Positions 53,303 through 62,941 of a DNA stretch of 64,000 bases are shown here, piece after piece. Within the stretch, counting starts at the first letter, position 1. Each line of letters begins with the position of its first letter. The notes below the pieces were generated by a model. The model was not told the origin of the DNA. It did no database searches and saw only the letters and a list, made by a program, of their open reading frames with translations. Source of the DNA: an uncultured Alphaproteobacteria bacterium (lineage in GTDB: Bacteria > Pseudomonadota > Alphaproteobacteria > UBA6615). The stretch is taken from positions 62,001 through 126,000 of the forward strand of contig CALSNJ010000007.1 of NCBI GenBank assembly GCA_943787745.1. Reading direction: 5' to 3'. The translations under genes and the position numbers were made by a program.

Positions 53303-54828
53303 GTGAACAAATATTCAAGGACCTCGGCCCGGCTCATGCTGCGTTGGGGGCTCAGTTTCGTCGTGCCGCTTTGATTGACGATGCGCTGGGGATTCTGAGC
53401 TGGGATCAGGCCACGATCATGCCGGAAGGCAGTGCTGAGGGGCGCGCGGAACAGATCGCCGCATTGAGTGTGATGCGCCACGAACTCCTTGTCGATCCGC
53501 GTGTGCGCGAGAACCTTGATGCCGTGCGTGATCTGCGGGGTTCTCAAGCGGGTGACAGCTGGGCCGCCGGGAACCTGCGGGAAATGGAGCGGGCCTATCT
53601 CTATGCAGCGGCAGTCCCGGGCGATCTGGTGGAAGCGACAGCGCGCGCCAATGCCGTCTGTGAAATCCAGTGGCGCAGTGCCCGCGCGGAGAATGATTTT
53701 GCCAGCCTCGTACCGTCCTTGCAGGCTGTGATTGATCTGGTTGGGGAAACAGCTTCGGCGCGTGCGGATGCGCTGTCGCTGGACCCTTATGATGCCTTGC
53801 TTGACGAGTTTGAGGCCGGGACGCGTGTCGCGCAGCTGGAGCCACTGTTTGGGGAATTGGCGCGTGATCTTCCGGGGTTTGTGGAAGAGGTTCTGGAGCG
53901 TCAGGCATCTCGCCCTTCGCCTGTTCTCCCGTCAGGGCCATTTCCGGTTTCGACCCAGCGAGAACTTGCCGTCGAACTGATGGGCGTTCTGGGATTTGAT
54001 TTTGAAGCCGGCCGCCTCGACATCAGCCATCATCCCTTCTGCGGCGGGGCTGCGGGCGATGTGCGTATTACCACGCGGTATAACGAAGAGAATTTTACCG
54101 AGTCTCTGATGGGCGTGCTGCACGAGACGGGCCACGCACTCTACGAGGCCGGTTTGCCCGAGCATTGGCGTTACCAGCCTGTGGGTCAGGCTCTGGGGAT
54201 GGCGATTCATGAAAGCCAGTCTCTGCTTGTTGAAATGCAGGTCAGCCGATCACGCCCATTCCTGGAATTTGCGCTGCCACGCATGCAGGCTGCGTTTGAC
54301 GGTCAGGGTGCTGCCTGGGATGTTGAAAACTTCTATCGTCTCTATACGCGGGTCGAGCGCGGTTCTATTCGCGTGGATGCCGACGAAGTGACCTACCCGC
54401 TTCATGTCGTGCTGCGTTACAGGCTTGAACGCGCGTTGCTGTCGGGAGATCTGCCGCTGGCTGATCTTCCGGGGGCCTGGAATGACGGGATGCGGGACCT
54501 GCTGGGTATTGTGCCGCCGGACGACCGCCAGGGCTGTCTGCAGGATGTGCATTGGCCCTCAGGTGCTTTTGGGTATTTCCCCACATACACGCTTGGAGCG
54601 ATGGCCGCTGCTCAGCTCTATGCGGCGGCGCAGGGTGCCTTGCCGGGTTTGGAGGACGATATTGCGGCAGGGAATCTCGCGCCTTTGATCGGCTGGCTGC
54701 GTGAAAACGTGCACGGGAAAGGTGCGAGCCTGACCGCGTCGGACCTTCTGAGCGCTGCAACAGGCGAAGCCTTGAACCCGAGGGTATTCCTTGATCATCT
54801 GCAACGTCGATATCTTGGGGATGCGTGA
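53299..54828 (+). CDS. M32 family metallocarboxypeptidase (thermostable carboxypeptidase Taq-like)
   Basis: A 509-residue cytoplasmic carboxypeptidase. The ATG at 53299 (MSEQIFKDLG) overlaps the SURF1 stop. The zinc motif is LHETGHALYEAG (HExxH), followed by the third ligand in the IHESQSLLVEMQ helix; DEVTYPLHVVLRYRLE is also conserved. The N-terminal region is a helical coiled-coil-rich domain. Release of C-terminal amino acids from peptides is expected. Its presence between oxidase assembly and thrC genes appears incidental. Confidence 0.92.
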   Translation: MSEQIFKDLGPAHAALGAQFRRAALIDDALGILSWDQATIMPEGSAEGRAEQIAALSVMRHELLVDPRVRENLDAVRDLRGSQAGDSWAAGNLREMERAYLYAAAVPGDLVEATARANAVCEIQWRSARAENDFASLVPSLQAVIDLVGETASARADALSLDPYDALLDEFEAGTRVAQLEPLFGELARDLPGFVEEVLERQASRPSPVLPSGPFPVSTQRELAVELMGVLGFDFEAGRLDISHHPFCGGAAGDVRITTRYNEENFTESLMGVLHETGHALYEAGLPEHWRYQPVGQALGMAIHESQSLLVEMQVSRSRPFLEFALPRMQAAFDGQGAAWDVENFYRLYTRVERGSIRVDADEVTYPLHVVLRYRLERALLSGDLPLADLPGAWNDGMRDLLGIVPPDDRQGCLQDVHWPSGAFGYFPTYTLGAMAAAQLYAAAQGALPGLEDDIAAGNLAPLIGWLRENVHGKGASLTASDLLSAATGEALNPRVFLDHLQRRYLGDA

Positions 54829-54890
54829 GCTGCGTTGCCTTGTGTCGCTCCGGCGGCTTGGATAGGTTAGCGCGCTTTTCAGCGAAGGAC

Positions 54891-56303
54891 ATGTCCGTGA
54901 AGTATGTCAGTACCAGAGGTTCCATTGCGGAGCAGTCATTTGAAGATGTGCTGCTGAGCGGCCTTGCCCGTGACGGCGGCCTGTTCGTGCCTGAAGCCTG
55001 GCCGAATGTGACACCCGATGACATCCGCGCACTTGCGCCGCTTCGCTATACGGAGATCGTGACGCGCATTGTCCGACCGTTTATCGAAGTGGAGCTTGTG
55101 AGCGATAGCGATCTCACACGAATCGTTGAGCAGGCCTATTCCGGCTTCCGGCATTCCGAAATTGCACCGCTCCAGCAGCTTGATGAAGACACTTGGGTGC
55201 TCGAGCTGTTTCATGGCCCGACACTGGCGTTCAAGGACTTCGCACTCCAGCTCCTCGGGGGGCTGTTCGACCACGTGCTTGGCATGCGCGGCGAGCGTCT
55301 TACGATTGTTGGCGCGACGTCCGGGGATACGGGTTCAGCGGCGATCGAGGCCTGCCGTGATCGGGAAAACCTCGACATCTTCATGTTGTACCCCGAAGGT
55401 CGTGTGTCAGAAGTCCAGCGGCGACAAATGACCACGGTGCAGTCCGCAAATGTCTTCAATGTCGCTATGCGCGGGACGTTTGATGACTGTCAGGATCTTG
55501 TCAAAGCGATGTTTGCCGATCATGCCTTGCGAGATTCGCTTAATCTGTCAGCGGTGAACTCGATCAACTGGGCGCGGGTTATGGGGCAGACGGCCTATTA
55601 CTTTGCGGCGGCGGCCAAAATGGGGGCACCCGATGCGCGGCTCTCATTCGTCGTGCCGACCGGGAATTTTGGAAATGTCTATGCGGGTTATGTCGCGCGC
55701 CAGATGGGCCTTCCGATTGAGAAATTCATTGTCGCCTCCAATCGAAACGACATCCTTTATCGATTTTTCGATCAGGGCGATATGTCGATTACGAATGTCG
55801 AGCCTTCGCTCTCGCCGAGCATGGATATTCAGGTCTCGAGCAATTTTGAACGGTTGATGTTTGATCTCATGGGCCGCGATGGTGCTGCCGTTACGGCTGC
55901 GATGCAGGCGTTTCGCGCGGAGGGTTCATTACCTGACGCAGCAAGGCTAAGCGCTGATGCACGCAGCCTGTTCCTCGCCCAGCGTCTTGATGATGATGAA
56001 ACGCTCGGTGTTATTCGCTCTGTCCATGAAGACACCGGCATGTTGATCGATCCGCATACGGCTGTGGCTGTTGGTGCAGCCCGCAAGACACCGAGTGATG
56101 GGACCCGTCGCATTGTGCTTGCCACAGCACATCCGGCAAAATTCCCGGACGCCGTTGAAAAGGCGACAGGTGTTCGCCCGGACTTGCCTTCCCATCTTGC
56201 GGACCTCCTGGTGCGACCGGAGCGTGCGGAAACACTCGACAACGACTTCGGGACCGTGCGTGACTATGTTTGTGCGCATGCCTCCGCGCGAACCACGAGC
56301 TGA
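54891..56303 (+). CDS. thrC: Threonine synthase
   Basis: A 470-residue PLP enzyme that makes threonine from O-phosphohomoserine. The ATG at 54891 (MSVKYVSTRG) is preferred over a start at 54825 inside the previous gene. The PLP lysine is Lys115 in HGPTLAFKDFALQ. The phosphate-binding ATSGDTGSAAIEA and the GNFGNVYAGYVARQMG segment are intact. Two downstream genes follow in the same direction, the next after seven bases. The thrB partner is at the right edge of the window, 7 kb away and on the other strand. Confidence 0.96.
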   Translation: MSVKYVSTRGSIAEQSFEDVLLSGLARDGGLFVPEAWPNVTPDDIRALAPLRYTEIVTRIVRPFIEVELVSDSDLTRIVEQAYSGFRHSEIAPLQQLDEDTWVLELFHGPTLAFKDFALQLLGGLFDHVLGMRGERLTIVGATSGDTGSAAIEACRDRENLDIFMLYPEGRVSEVQRRQMTTVQSANVFNVAMRGTFDDCQDLVKAMFADHALRDSLNLSAVNSINWARVMGQTAYYFAAAAKMGAPDARLSFVVPTGNFGNVYAGYVARQMGLPIEKFIVASNRNDILYRFFDQGDMSITNVEPSLSPSMDIQVSSNFERLMFDLMGRDGAAVTAAMQAFRAEGSLPDAARLSADARSLFLAQRLDDDETLGVIRSVHEDTGMLIDPHTAVAVGAARKTPSDGTRRIVLATAHPAKFPDAVEKATGVRPDLPSHLADLLVRPERAETLDNDFGTVRDYVCAHASARTTS

Positions 56304-56310
56304 GAACCAT

Positions 56311-57573
56311 ATGGAATCTGTTCAAATAACCACATTGCCCAACGGTGTTCGTGTTGTGACGGACCCGATGCCAACGGTGGAATCTGTTTCTGTGGGCGTC
56401 TGGGTGCGTGCCGGGGCGCGGTTTGAGCCGATAGAGACAAACGGTGTTGCGCATTTGCTTGAGCATATGATGTTCAAGGGTACGGCCCGTCGTACCGCAC
56501 CCCAGATCGCTGAATCGATCGAAAATGTCGGCGGCCATATCAACGCTTACACCGCGCGTGAGGTTACGGCTTACTACGCGAAGGTCCTGAAGGACGATGC
56601 GGCACTTGCCGTCGATGTCATTGCCGATATCGTACAAAACTCGCTGTTCGACGATGGGGAACTGACCCGCGAACGCTCGGTGGTGCTGCAGGAGATCGGA
56701 CAGGCCCATGACACGCCCGACGATGTGGTTTTTGACCATTTTCAGTCGGTCGCCTTTCCCGATCAGCCATTGGGAAGGCCGGTTCTGGGGCTTGCCGATG
56801 TTGTCGGCAAGATGCCGCGCGACGTGATTGCGGGGTTTCACGGAAAACACTATCGCGGCGGGGCATTGGTCTTGGCCGCGGCGGGAAATATTTCCCATGA
56901 GGCGCTGGTGGCACTTGGCGAAGCGCATTTTTCAGATGTGCCAGCCGGCGCACCGGAAAGCTTCGAGACGTCCAGTTATGGCGGCGGTGAGCGCAGCGAA
57001 GCCCGTGATCTTGAGCAGATCCATTTTGTCATGGGGTTCGAGGGCGTACCGGTCGGAACGGACGACTATTACGCACTCTCGGTGCTTTCGAACTTGTTCG
57101 GCGGGGGTATGTCGTCTCGTCTGTTTCAGGAAATCCGCGAACGCCGGGGACTGGTCTACTCCATTGATACGTTCCTCTCTGCCTATTCTGACGGGGGTGT
57201 GTTCGGGATCTATGCCGGAACCGGCCCTGATCTGATCGAGGAATTTGTACCCGCTTTGTGCGGAGAGATTACCCGGCTTGCCGACAGCCTTGGTGCCGAT
57301 GAAATCGCGCGCGCGCGGACTCAGCTCAAATCCAGTCTTCTGATGGGCATGGAATCCACGGGTGCCCGCAGTGAACGAGCGGGCCAGCAGATGCTGCTCT
57401 ACGATCGCGTCGTGTCCGTGGCCGAGCTAGTTGAGAAGATCGATCGCGTGACGCCCGAGATGCTCGGTGATGTGGCGCGCAGGACTTTTGCAACGGTGCC
57501 AAGCCTGGCAACGGTCGGACCGGCGGCCGATATTGCGACCTTCGATTCCATTCGAAGCCGTCTGGCGGCGTAG
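56311..57573 (+). CDS. M16 family zinc metallopeptidase (mitochondrial processing peptidase-like)
   Basis: A 420-residue peptidase. The ATG at 56311 (MESVQITTLPNG) is seven bases after thrC; longer frames run back through thrC. The zinc motif HLLEH is in GVAHLLEHMMFKGT near residue 53, and the third ligand lies in LTRERSVVLQEI. The C-terminal half has FGGGMSSRLFQEIRERRGLVY. There is no signal peptide, so it is cytoplasmic, unlike the periplasmic M16 pair at 8.8-11.6 kb. Members next to thrC are widespread in alphaproteobacteria and resemble the beta subunit of mitochondrial processing peptidase. Confidence 0.92.
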   Translation: MESVQITTLPNGVRVVTDPMPTVESVSVGVWVRAGARFEPIETNGVAHLLEHMMFKGTARRTAPQIAESIENVGGHINAYTAREVTAYYAKVLKDDAALAVDVIADIVQNSLFDDGELTRERSVVLQEIGQAHDTPDDVVFDHFQSVAFPDQPLGRPVLGLADVVGKMPRDVIAGFHGKHYRGGALVLAAAGNISHEALVALGEAHFSDVPAGAPESFETSSYGGGERSEARDLEQIHFVMGFEGVPVGTDDYYALSVLSNLFGGGMSSRLFQEIRERRGLVYSIDTFLSAYSDGGVFGIYAGTGPDLIEEFVPALCGEITRLADSLGADEIARARTQLKSSLLMGMESTGARSERAGQQMLLYDRVVSVAELVEKIDRVTPEMLGDVARRTFATVPSLATVGPAADIATFDSIRSRLAA

Positions 57574-57591
57574 TTGGGGCAGGTTGGGACG

Positions 57592-58200
57592 ATGAGACTA
57601 TTCCGTTCGCTTTCAACCAATGCATCCAGTGTGCGACTAGAAGGGGAGCAAACGCTGGTGCGTGCGCCCGTGGAGCGCGATTGGCGCGACTACGCAGAAC
57701 TTCGCGCTGCCAGTCGTGCGTTTCTGGAGCCCTGGGAGCCAACCTGGCCGACCGACGCGCTGAGCCGGGATGCTTTCTATCGCCGTCTTAATCGCTATGC
57801 GGGTGATTGGCGGGACGATTCGGGATACAGCATGTTCCTGTTTGACCGAAAGAGCTCAGCGCTTGTTGGTGGCATTAGCCTTTCCAATGTCCGGCGCGGC
57901 GTCGCCCAGTGCGGCACGCTGGGTTACTGGATGGGCGAAGCCTATGCCGGGCAGGGCTATATGCGCGAAGGGCTGACTCTGTTGCTGGAATTCTGTTTTG
58001 GTGAGTTGGGCTTGCACCGCGTTGAAGCGGCATGTCTCCCGCACAATGAACCCAGTCGCAAGCTCCTTTTGGGGCGTGGTTTTTCTGAGGATGGCTACGC
58101 GCGCAAGTATTTGAAAATCCGGGGAACCTGGCAGGATCACCTGCTGTTCTCTCTGTTGTCGGAAGATCACGCCGTCAATCGCGACACAATCCAACGCTGA
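57592..58200 (+). CDS. GNAT-family N-acetyltransferase, RimJ-like
   Basis: A 202-residue acetyltransferase. The ATG at 57592 (MRLFRSLSTN) has GGTTGGG upstream. The acetyl-CoA loop is in MGEAYAGQGYMREGLTLLLE (20 residues), and the RimJ-type features VEAACLPHNEPSRKLLLGRG and KYLKIRGTWQDHLLFSLL are clear. RimJ acetylates ribosomal protein S5; other members acetylate peptides or antibiotics. It follows the M16 gene, as it does in several alphaproteobacteria. Confidence 0.88.
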   Translation: MRLFRSLSTNASSVRLEGEQTLVRAPVERDWRDYAELRAASRAFLEPWEPTWPTDALSRDAFYRRLNRYAGDWRDDSGYSMFLFDRKSSALVGGISLSNVRRGVAQCGTLGYWMGEAYAGQGYMREGLTLLLEFCFGELGLHRVEAACLPHNEPSRKLLLGRGFSEDGYARKYLKIRGTWQDHLLFSLLSEDHAVNRDTIQR

Positions 58201-58210
58201 AATTGGGTAA

Positions 58211-59437
58211 ATGAACGAATCAGGAATTCCGACAAAAGTTGCGGCGCGAAAGCGCATGCGCGTTCTTACGATTTTGCTGACCAGCGGCCTGGCGTTTCTG
58301 GCACCCTCAGCCATATCGCCCGGTCTGCCGGCTCTGCAGGCCGATTTTGCGCATTTGGAGAACGCCGAGTTGCTCTCTCGGCTGGTTCTCACCATGCCGA
58401 TGCTGTTCATCGCGCTGTCGGGACCTTTTGTGGGTTATGCCGTGGACCGGTTCGGACGACGGGATGTGTTGATCCTCTGCTCGTTCCTCTACGGCGTGTC
58501 TGGCGTATCGGCGCTGTTCTTGGATTCCCTGACGGCCATTCTGATCAGTCGTGCCTTTCTTGGCGTGTTTCTGGCCGGAATTCTGACGAGTGCCACGGCG
58601 CTGATCGGCGACTATTTCGAGGGCGATGAGCGGAACCGGATCGCAGGTCTGCAGGGCGCGTTCATGTCCTTCGGCACTCTTTTGTTTGTTGTGATCGCCG
58701 GCATGCTGGCTGAAATCCACTGGCGGATGGGGTTCACGCTGTTTGTGTATGCCTTCCTCATGATCCCGTTGATGTATCTGAGCCTCTATGAGCCTGTCGC
58801 CAAAAACACAGCGGGAAAGACAGCCGAACCACCACTGACGCTGGGCCAGATCGGTGTCATTGGGTGGGTTTGTGTTCTGACGTTTCTCGGGATGATTGGT
58901 TTTTTCATGATCCCGTCCCAGACGCAGTTTTTCCTGGTGGAGATCGGCGTTGACGATCCGACCCGTGCTGGCATCGCGATCGGCATGTTTAACCTCACCG
59001 CCGGGTTTGCCTCACTCGCCTATAGTCGTATCCGTGCACGTATGAGCCCGGAGGCGATCTTTGCATTGATCTTTGCCTTTGGTGGCGTCGGGTTTGTCAT
59101 GACATCTCAGGCAACGACCTTCACCGGAACTTTGATTGCCATGGCGGCGGGCGGGTTCTCCGTGGGGGCCTTCATCCCGAATGCGAATATGGCGATTATC
59201 TCGCGCGCATCCATGGCCGTGCGTGGTCGCGCGCTTGGCGCCCTGACGACCCTGTTCTTTTTGGGACAGTTTGCCTCGCCGTTTTACAGCGTGCCGATCG
59301 CGACGGAGACGAGTGTCGGCTACGCTTTCTACGTCACGGGGTACGCGTTTTTGGCGTTCAGTGCCGGGTTTGCGATTTATGCCGCCGTTGCGCGCAAACG
59401 CGCGAACGGAAAGTCAGGCGCGTCCGGAGCTGCCTGA
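58211..59437 (+). CDS. Major facilitator superfamily transporter
   Basis: A 408-residue, 12-helix carrier. It has the MFS motif A in the first loop (GYAVDRFGRRDVLILCSF) and starts after a basic leader. SRAFLGVFLAGILTSATALI resembles motif C-type antiporter helices. It likely exports a drug or metabolite; substrate unknown. The start at 58211 follows a weak ribosome binding site. The end overlaps the convergent YqgE gene by 24 bases. Confidence 0.88.
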   Translation: MNESGIPTKVAARKRMRVLTILLTSGLAFLAPSAISPGLPALQADFAHLENAELLSRLVLTMPMLFIALSGPFVGYAVDRFGRRDVLILCSFLYGVSGVSALFLDSLTAILISRAFLGVFLAGILTSATALIGDYFEGDERNRIAGLQGAFMSFGTLLFVVIAGMLAEIHWRMGFTLFVYAFLMIPLMYLSLYEPVAKNTAGKTAEPPLTLGQIGVIGWVCVLTFLGMIGFFMIPSQTQFFLVEIGVDDPTRAGIAIGMFNLTAGFASLAYSRIRARMSPEAIFALIFAFGGVGFVMTSQATTFTGTLIAMAAGGFSVGAFIPNANMAIISRASMAVRGRALGALTTLFFLGQFASPFYSVPIATETSVGYAFYVTGYAFLAFSAGFAIYAAVARKRANGKSGASGAA

Positions 59438-59992
59438 CAGGACAGAGAGATCAACACCGATACTGTTGAACGCGCGTTCCCATTTGTCGTCATTGGCAAT
59501 TTCGAACAGCAGTGCGTCACTGGCGGGAACGGATAGCCAGGCATTTTCCTGAAATTCTGATTCGAGCTGTCCCGGTCCCCATCCGGCATAACCAAGAGCC
59601 AAAATGGATTGCGCAGGTCCGTCTCCACTGGCGAGGTCGCGCAGGACCTTGACGGTTGCCGTCAAACCGACCTTCTCGTCCACAAACAGGGTTTCGGAGT
59701 GCTGGTAGTCGCTCGAATGCAGAACAAAGCCGCGCTGGTTTTCGACGGGTCCACCGAAATGTACGGCGATATCCTGTGATTTCTCGTCCGTCGGAATATC
59801 CAGTTCGTCCAGAAGTTCGTGAAAATCGATGGAATCCAGCGTCTTATTGATAACGATCCCCATTGCGCCTTCAGCATTGTGGGCACACACATAGATGACC
59901 GAGCGTTCAAAACGCGGGTCACTCATTGCGGGCATGGCGAGCAAGACCTGGCCGACAAAGCTGCTCTCTTCAGTGTTATCCGCGGTGGTCAT
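59414..59992 (-). CDS. YqgE/AlgH family protein
   Basis: A 192-residue cytoplasmic protein. The segments LLAMPAMSDPRFERSVIYVC, GAMGIVINKTLD, HFGGPVENQRGFVLHS and LGYAGWGPGQLESEF are characteristic of the YqgE/AlgH family. Its molecular function is unsettled; AlgH was first linked to alginate regulation. Overlaps the end of the MFS gene by 24 bases on the opposite strand. Divergent from the DsbD-like gene. Confidence 0.9.
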   Translation of the reverse strand: MTTADNTEESSFVGQVLLAMPAMSDPRFERSVIYVCAHNAEGAMGIVINKTLDSIDFHELLDELDIPTDEKSQDIAVHFGGPVENQRGFVLHSSDYQHSETLFVDEKVGLTATVKVLRDLASGDGPAQSILALGYAGWGPGQLESEFQENAWLSVPASDALLFEIANDDKWERAFNSIGVDLSVLSGSSGRA

Positions 59993-60152
59993 CTAATTCC
60001 CTCATTTGTGGGCCGTTCTGAACAATTCTACGACACGCGATTGTGAGGCCACTTGAGCGGTGGGGCAGTATATTCGGGACAAAGTTTTCCTATATATCAA
60101 GCATTCACTTATATTCGTTGGACTGCCGGGTGGTGGTCGGAGCCTCATAGCA

Positions 60153-62312
60153 ATGATAGCGCAAATCCTTGGTTTCAAACGTCTTGCTGCGATTGTAATC
60201 GCGTTTCAGGCCATTTTATGGCCGGTGATGGCCTCTGGCGATGCCGCGACGGACTGGATTGACGGCCCCAAGGCCGATGTGCGGCTTATTTCTGCAACAA
60301 CGGCTGTTGGTGACCTCGACAAGATCCCGTTGGGCATTGAAGTGCGCCTCGATGACGGTTGGAAGACCTACTGGCGTTCCCCCGGTGACGCCGGAATCCC
60401 GCCATTTGTGGAATGGGACGGGAGCACCAATCTCTCGGTTGCCAACTTCCAGTGGCCTGCCCCGGTGCGTTTCAACTACTACGATCTTGAGACCTTCGGT
60501 TACGAGAAGACGGTTGTCTTCCCGGTTGAGGCGCAGGTCGCCAACACCGGCGAAGCGGTAAACCTGCGCGCGCGCATTGATCTGCTGATTTGTGATGACG
60601 TTTGTATTCCCCATAGCTTCAATGCTGCGCTCGATTTGCCTGCCGGACCCGCAAGCCCGAGCGCGTATGTCAATCTGATCAACCAGTTTCAGAATCAGGT
60701 TCCTGGTGATGGGAGCCGCGCAGGACTTGCTTTTGAGGGTGCTGACGTTTCCGGACCGGCTGCAAAACCTCTTATCCGGGCCGCTTTCCGGGCCGAGACA
60801 CCTTTCCAGAAGCCGGATCTGCTCGTTGAAGGTCATGAAGACGCTGTGTTCTCGAAACCGAGTTTTGAGTTTCACGATGGCGGGCATCTGGTGCTTGCCT
60901 CGGTTGCTGCCGAAGACATTTTTGGTGAAGGCGCACCGGTTGATCTGAAAAGTGATCCAGTTGTTTTCACCCTGATTGATGGCCCCCGCAGCATCGAATC
61001 CCACGCTGTGCCGACGCTTGACGGGCTGGCCAATGTCGATGCGGGCAGTTTGGCGTGGTCAACTCTGCTCTCGATTATGGGTTTGGCGCTTATCGGCGGT
61101 CTGATCCTGAACCTGATGCCCTGCGTCTTGCCGGTGATCTCGATCAAGCTGCTATCGGTGGTCAGCCATGCGGGTGGTGACCCGCGTGAAGTGCGCCTCG
61201 GTTTTCTTGCGACGACAGCGGGCATCATCGTGTCCTTCCTCGCGTTGGCCAGCCTGGCCGTCGGCGTGAAGTCTGCAGGCCTCGCGGTTGGCTGGGGGAT
61301 TCAGTTTCAGCAGCCGCTTTTCGTGATTGCGCTGGTTATTATCCTGACGCTGTTTGCGGCAAACATGTGGGGTCTGTTTGAAGTCCGTCTTCCCGGGCGG
61401 GTATCGGATGCCGCTGTGTCGGCGGGCAACAGTCATTCTTTGGGCGGTCAGTTCTTTCAGGGTGCCTTTGCGACAGTGCTGGCGACACCTTGCACGGCTC
61501 CGTTTCTGGGGACGTCGATCGGGTTTGCCCTGAGCCGGGGCCCGCTGGAGATTTATGCGATTTTCGCGGCGCTGGGCGTCGGTATGGCTCTGCCGTTCAT
61601 TCTTGTTTCGCTATTCCCGGCGCTGGCCACCAAGTTGCCGCGCCCCGGGCCGTGGATGAACAACCTGAAGAAGGTTTTGGCGCTTGCTCTGATCGCAACG
61701 GCTGTCTGGTTGCTGTCGGTGATGGCGGTCCAGGTTTCGCTTGAGGGTGCCGTTGTGGTGGGGCTTTTGATGGCCGCGATCTTCGTCATCTTCGCCATTC
61801 GTGCGCGGGGGGACCTGAACGAATCCAGCCCCAAGGCCACGGCTGCGATAGTCGTGGCGTCTGTGCTGGCCTTTGCCGTGCCAGCGGTGCTGCCAGCGAT
61901 CGGTATTGGTGTGCAGGACCGGTCGCAGGTTGCGGCGGCTGATACGGTTTGGGTGCCGTTTGATCAAGCCGCAATTCCCGGCCTGGTCGCGGAAGGCAAG
62001 GTTGTCTTTGTGGATGTGACTGCGGATTGGTGCATCACCTGTCAGGTGAACAAAAAACGCGTCCTCGACACCGCAGATATCATTGCGGCCTTCGAACAGG
62101 GCGATGTGATACGCATGCGTGCGGATTGGACCAAGCCGAGTAACGAAATCGCCAATTATCTGGCTTCCTTCAGTCGCTTCGGGATCCCGTTCAATGTGAT
62201 TTATGGACCCAAATCGCCCCAAGGTGTGGTGCTGCCCGAGCTTCTGTCGGATGACTCTGTGTATGAAGGACTGGCCGCAGCCGGAATGACCCGGGCGGTC
62301 GCTGGCCGCTAA
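60153..62312 (+). CDS. DsbD-like (ScsB-type) thiol:disulfide interchange protein
   Basis: A 719-residue inner-membrane electron carrier that passes reducing power from cytoplasmic thioredoxin to the periplasm. The ATG at 60153 (MIAQILGFKRLAA) follows GGAG; the N-terminus is a signal peptide ending near VMASG. Residues about 30-300 form a periplasmic DsbD-like domain with Cys pair CDDVC (ICDDVCIPHSFN). About eight membrane helices follow, with CVLPVISIKLLS and a second Cys in ATPCTAPFLGT. The C-terminal thioredoxin domain has WCITC (Cys627, Cys630). A peroxiredoxin gene follows. Confidence 0.91.
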   Translation: MIAQILGFKRLAAIVIAFQAILWPVMASGDAATDWIDGPKADVRLISATTAVGDLDKIPLGIEVRLDDGWKTYWRSPGDAGIPPFVEWDGSTNLSVANFQWPAPVRFNYYDLETFGYEKTVVFPVEAQVANTGEAVNLRARIDLLICDDVCIPHSFNAALDLPAGPASPSAYVNLINQFQNQVPGDGSRAGLAFEGADVSGPAAKPLIRAAFRAETPFQKPDLLVEGHEDAVFSKPSFEFHDGGHLVLASVAAEDIFGEGAPVDLKSDPVVFTLIDGPRSIESHAVPTLDGLANVDAGSLAWSTLLSIMGLALIGGLILNLMPCVLPVISIKLLSVVSHAGGDPREVRLGFLATTAGIIVSFLALASLAVGVKSAGLAVGWGIQFQQPLFVIALVIILTLFAANMWGLFEVRLPGRVSDAAVSAGNSHSLGGQFFQGAFATVLATPCTAPFLGTSIGFALSRGPLEIYAIFAALGVGMALPFILVSLFPALATKLPRPGPWMNNLKKVLALALIATAVWLLSVMAVQVSLEGAVVVGLLMAAIFVIFAIRARGDLNESSPKATAAIVVASVLAFAVPAVLPAIGIGVQDRSQVAAADTVWVPFDQAAIPGLVAEGKVVFVDVTADWCITCQVNKKRVLDTADIIAAFEQGDVIRMRADWTKPSNEIANYLASFSRFGIPFNVIYGPKSPQGVVLPELLSDDSVYEGLAAAGMTRAVAGR

Positions 62313-62407
62313 TCGTTTATCTGTCATGACGGACTGGAATCTTTTCCGATTCCGTCTATGTTCCATGACTGAACCAACACGACATTCACCCGACCAAGGA
62401 GGGCAAC

Positions 62408-62890
62408 ATGGCTATCAATTCAGGTGACAAGATTCCGTCAGGCGCACTGGCACACAAGACAGCTGACGGCATTGATCAGGTTTCAACAGACGATCTGTTC
62501 GGCGGCAAGACCGTTGTTTTGTTCTCTGTCCCGGGTGCCTTCACACCGACCTGTTCGGCCCAGCATCTTCCTGGTTTCGTCCAGAAGGCCGGGGATCTCA
62601 AGGCAAAGGGCGTGGATACGATTGCCTGCATGGCCGTCAATGATCCCTTCGTCATGGAGGCCTGGGGCAAGGACCAGAATGTTGGCGACAATGTCATGAT
62701 GCTGGCGGATGGCTCTGCGGCCTTCACCAAGCAGCTCGGTATGGAACTTGATCTTGTGGATCGTGGCCTCGGCGTGCGCAGTCAGCGTTTCGCGATGATC
62801 GTTCAGGATGGCACGGTCAAGGAAGTCCTGCTCGATGAAGCCGGCGCCTTCGAGAAGAGCTCAGCCGAAAGCGTGCTCGAGCACCTCTAG
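62408..62890 (+). CDS. Peroxiredoxin, Prx5/type II family
   Basis: A 160-residue thiol peroxidase. The peroxidatic Cys49 sits in FSVPGAFTPTCSAQHLP, the exact Prx5-like pattern. A second cysteine, Cys74 (TIACMAVNDPF), is present. It reduces hydrogen peroxide and organic peroxides, drawing electrons from glutathione or thioredoxin/glutaredoxin. The ribosome binding site AAGGAGG is excellent. It lies downstream of the DsbD-like reductase and ends in a strong terminator, so it is the last gene of the unit. Confidence 0.94.
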   Translation: MAINSGDKIPSGALAHKTADGIDQVSTDDLFGGKTVVLFSVPGAFTPTCSAQHLPGFVQKAGDLKAKGVDTIACMAVNDPFVMEAWGKDQNVGDNVMMLADGSAAFTKQLGMELDLVDRGLGVRSQRFAMIVQDGTVKEVLLDEAGAFEKSSAESVLEHL

Positions 62891-62913
62891 GCTTTGTGCT
62901 GTATCAGAATTGG

Positions 62914-62941
62914 AAACGGGGGCTTCGGCCCCCGTTTTTTT
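62914..62941 (+). terminator. Rho-independent terminator of the peroxiredoxin gene
   Basis: AAACGGGGGC (62914-62923), loop TTCG, GCCCCCGTTT (62928-62937), then T's to 62941. A perfect 10-bp stem with a TTCG tetraloop, 24 bases after the stop. It borders the convergent rnhA end. Confidence 0.9.
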
